Below are positions 62,498 through 64,000 of a stretch of DNA of 64,000 nucleotides, one piece after another. Position numbers and translations under genes: made by a program. The stretch's first letter is position 1. Every line of letters starts with the position of its first letter. Under the pieces are notes generated by a model. That model was not told where the DNA came from and made no database searches. It saw only the letters and a program-made list of their open reading frames with translations. Origin of the DNA: Bacteroidota bacterium (GTDB lineage: Bacteria; Bacteroidota; Bacteroidia; Bacteroidales; Tannerellaceae); contig JAEYVY010000007.1 in assembly GCA_023429375.1 (NCBI GenBank), positions 1-64,000 of the forward strand. Direction: 5' to 3'.

Positions 62498-63073
62498 ATG
62501 AAAATCGTATTTGCAACCAACAATAAACATAAGCTAGACGAAGTAAGGAAAATAGTAGGAGGTAATATTGAAATAATAAGCCTGGAGGATATTGGGTGTT
62601 TCGATGATATACCGGAAACAGCAGATACTTTGGAAGGTAATGCTATTTTAAAAGCAAACTATATAAAAGACAAATTCGGCTTGGATTGTTTTGCCGATGA
62701 TACGGGGTTAGAAGTAGAAGCTTTAAATAATGCTCCAGGAGTATATTCTGCTCGATTTGCGGGAATAGCACATGATTCATTAGCAAATATGAAGAAACTT
62801 CTCTCGGAATTAGAAGGAATTGATAACAGGAAAGCACAGTTTCGCACGGTTATAGCTCTTCGAAGAGGAGATGAAACACTCTTATTCGAAGGAGTTGTAA
62901 AAGGTAAAATAGAGACAGAGAAAAAAGGAAATAATGGCTTTGGTTATGACCCTATTTTCACTCCTGATGGTTATACCCAAACATTTGCTGAATTGGGTGA
63001 TCAGATTAAAAACAAAATAAGCCATAGAGCAGAAGCTGTTCATAAATTGAATGACTATCTTTCCACACTATAA
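62498..63073 (+). CDS. rdgB: XTP/dITP diphosphatase (RdgB/HAM1)
   Basis: A 191-aa house-cleaning enzyme that hydrolyses dITP, XTP and ITP to monophosphates so that deaminated purines are not built into DNA or RNA. Signatures are the N-terminal [12 protein letters not shown], the catalytic region [22 protein letters not shown] (broken here across two strands), and the C-terminal [12 protein letters not shown] and SHRAEAV. Length is normal. It follows a terminator, and porZ starts 11 nt after its stop. Confidence 0.94.
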   Translation: MKIVFATNNKHKLDEVRKIVGGNIEIISLEDIGCFDDIPETADTLEGNAILKANYIKDKFGLDCFADDTGLEVEALNNAPGVYSARFAGIAHDSLANMKKLLSELEGIDNRKAQFRTVIALRRGDETLLFEGVVKGKIETEKKGNNGFGYDPIFTPDGYTQTFAELGDQIKNKISHRAEAVHKLNDYLSTL

Positions 63074-63084
63074 AAAATATACGT

Positions 63085-64000
63085 ATGAAAAGAATACTAT
63101 ATGTTTTACTGTTTATTTTCCCTATTATTCCTTTGCTATATGCACAGAATGATGTGGATTTTGAAAATAGTTTCCGTACGCATTTAGCTTATTATAATGG
63201 TAGTAAAATTACTGAAGGAAATAATCTGGTTTATATAGTAACTAATGGATCGTTACTTAGCTACAATAAGTCAGACAACAGTATTACCTATTATTCGCGT
63301 CAAACAGGATTAAGCGATAATGCTATTACCCAAATAGCTTATAATCCTAAAACCAATAATTTAATCATCGTATATAATAATGGCAATATAGATTTATTGA
63401 GTGAGGATGGTAAAGTATACAATATAAGTCATTTAATGACGAATACATCCTTTGCCATAAAAGAAGTAAATAATATTGATATTATTGAAAATATAGCCTA
63501 TCTATCCATGCAATTCGGTGTAATAGCATTAGATATGAATAAAAAGGAAATAAGGGATACCTATAGAATTATCAATGATACCGTATATGCTGTTTCCTTA
63601 TTTAAAAATGAATTATACGCTACTACTATAAAGGGAATTTACAAAGCCGCATTAAATACAAATTTGGTTGATGTAGCCAATTGGAGTCCATATAAACCGG
63701 TATTACCTAATAATACAGATACGATAATAAAAACAGCTGTTTTTAATGATAGACTTTGCTTTATGGTAAAGAAAAAAGGCGTTTATTATCAGGAAAATGA
63801 TGGTATAGTCAAGCAAATACTGAATCATAATTCATTGATCAATCTAAAAGTAGAAAATGGAAAACTAATAGCTATATCTAACTCAAACGCCTATATCTTT
63901 TCTTCTTTCATGAATCCCGACAATGTAAATATGGGCGCTATTTATGATATTACGTCATTGAAAGATCCCAATACATTTTGGATTGCTTCCGGGTCAACCA
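63085..64000 (+). CDS. porZ: PorZ-like type IX secretion protein (3' end outside window)
   Basis: An open frame starting at 63085 runs to the window edge, giving 305 codons with no stop. It begins with a signal peptide (MKRILYVLLFIFPIIPLLYA, then QND) followed by FRTHLAYYNGSKITEGNNLV and repeated beta-propeller blades such as YSRQTGLSDNAITQIAYN and FGVIALDMNKKEIRDTY. This matches the N-terminal propeller of PorZ, a surface component of the type IX system needed for attaching cargo to A-LPS. A two-component-regulator propeller protein is the alternative, as the C-terminus is not visible. It starts 11 nt after rdgB. Confidence 0.8.
   Translation, partial: MKRILYVLLFIFPIIPLLYAQNDVDFENSFRTHLAYYNGSKITEGNNLVYIVTNGSLLSYNKSDNSITYYSRQTGLSDNAITQIAYNPKTNNLIIVYNNGNIDLLSEDGKVYNISHLMTNTSFAIKEVNNIDIIENIAYLSMQFGVIALDMNKKEIRDTYRIINDTVYAVSLFKNELYATTIKGIYKAALNTNLVDVANWSPYKPVLPNNTDTIIKTAVFNDRLCFMVKKKGVYYQENDGIVKQILNHNSLINLKVENGKLIAISNSNAYIFSSFMNPDNVNMGAIYDITSLKDPNTFWIASGST

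Overview
The window is a chromosomal segment of a Bacteroidales bacterium, most likely from the Parabacteroides/Tannerellaceae or Dysgonomonadaceae side of the order. The evidence is a SusC/SusD pair, ECF sigma and FecR regulators, GH127 and GH30 secreted hydrolases, DUF5916 and OMP_b-brl outer-membrane proteins, a PorZ-like type IX secretion protein, low GC content, and many promoters with the Bacteroidetes -7 element TAnnTTTG. No phage, insertion sequence, CRISPR array, tRNA or rRNA was seen. Apart from the last gene, cut by the window edge, every gene looks intact.

Layout. 0.07-9 kb: rsmA-mgtE (-), a flippase-like membrane protein, a PepD dipeptidase, and two secreted proteins (DUF2891, DUF5916). 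8.9-14.1 kb: a respiratory nitrite-ammonification operon read leftward as porin-nrfH-nrfA-resB-ccsA, with the cytochrome c maturation pair in the same transcript. 14.3-20 kb: trmB and mrp (+), converging on a transglutaminase lipoprotein and an M16 peptidase (-). 20.2-32.2 kb: a polysaccharide utilization locus with fecR-susC-susD, two GH127 beta-L-arabinofuranosidase-like enzymes and an ECF sigma gene that is displaced and reversed. 32.2-33 kb: a 0.7 kb gene-free stretch holding a tandem array of hairpin repeats.

33-46 kb is mostly housekeeping: TIGR02757, a 2-hydroxyacid dehydrogenase, a fused SpmA/SpmB protein, ybeY, mnmG, uvrC, dtd, a MazG-like gene, deoC, a polyprenyl diphosphate synthase and polA. 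A parS centromere site that matches the published consensus sits between mnmG and uvrC. 46-53 kb is regulatory and envelope: an ECF sigma with a small membrane partner, a DMT transporter behind a leader predicted to fold into a pseudoknot, and an outer-membrane barrel divergent from a two-component system with a phased repeat array between them. 53-64 kb: queH, a Gfo/Idh oxidoreductase, ychF, a GH30 lipoprotein, a Tat-type sugar-isomerase-like protein, leuS, a YitT protein, an XTP/dITP diphosphatase and the start of porZ.

The strongest non-coding signals are the parS site, the leader pseudoknot upstream of the DMT transporter, the 22-nt hairpin repeat array, the phased repeats upstream of the two-component system, and two promoters placed so close to the ATG that their transcripts should be leaderless. 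No clearly new multi-gene system was found. The most unusual gene arrangement is the GH127 locus with its split sigma/anti-sigma pair.
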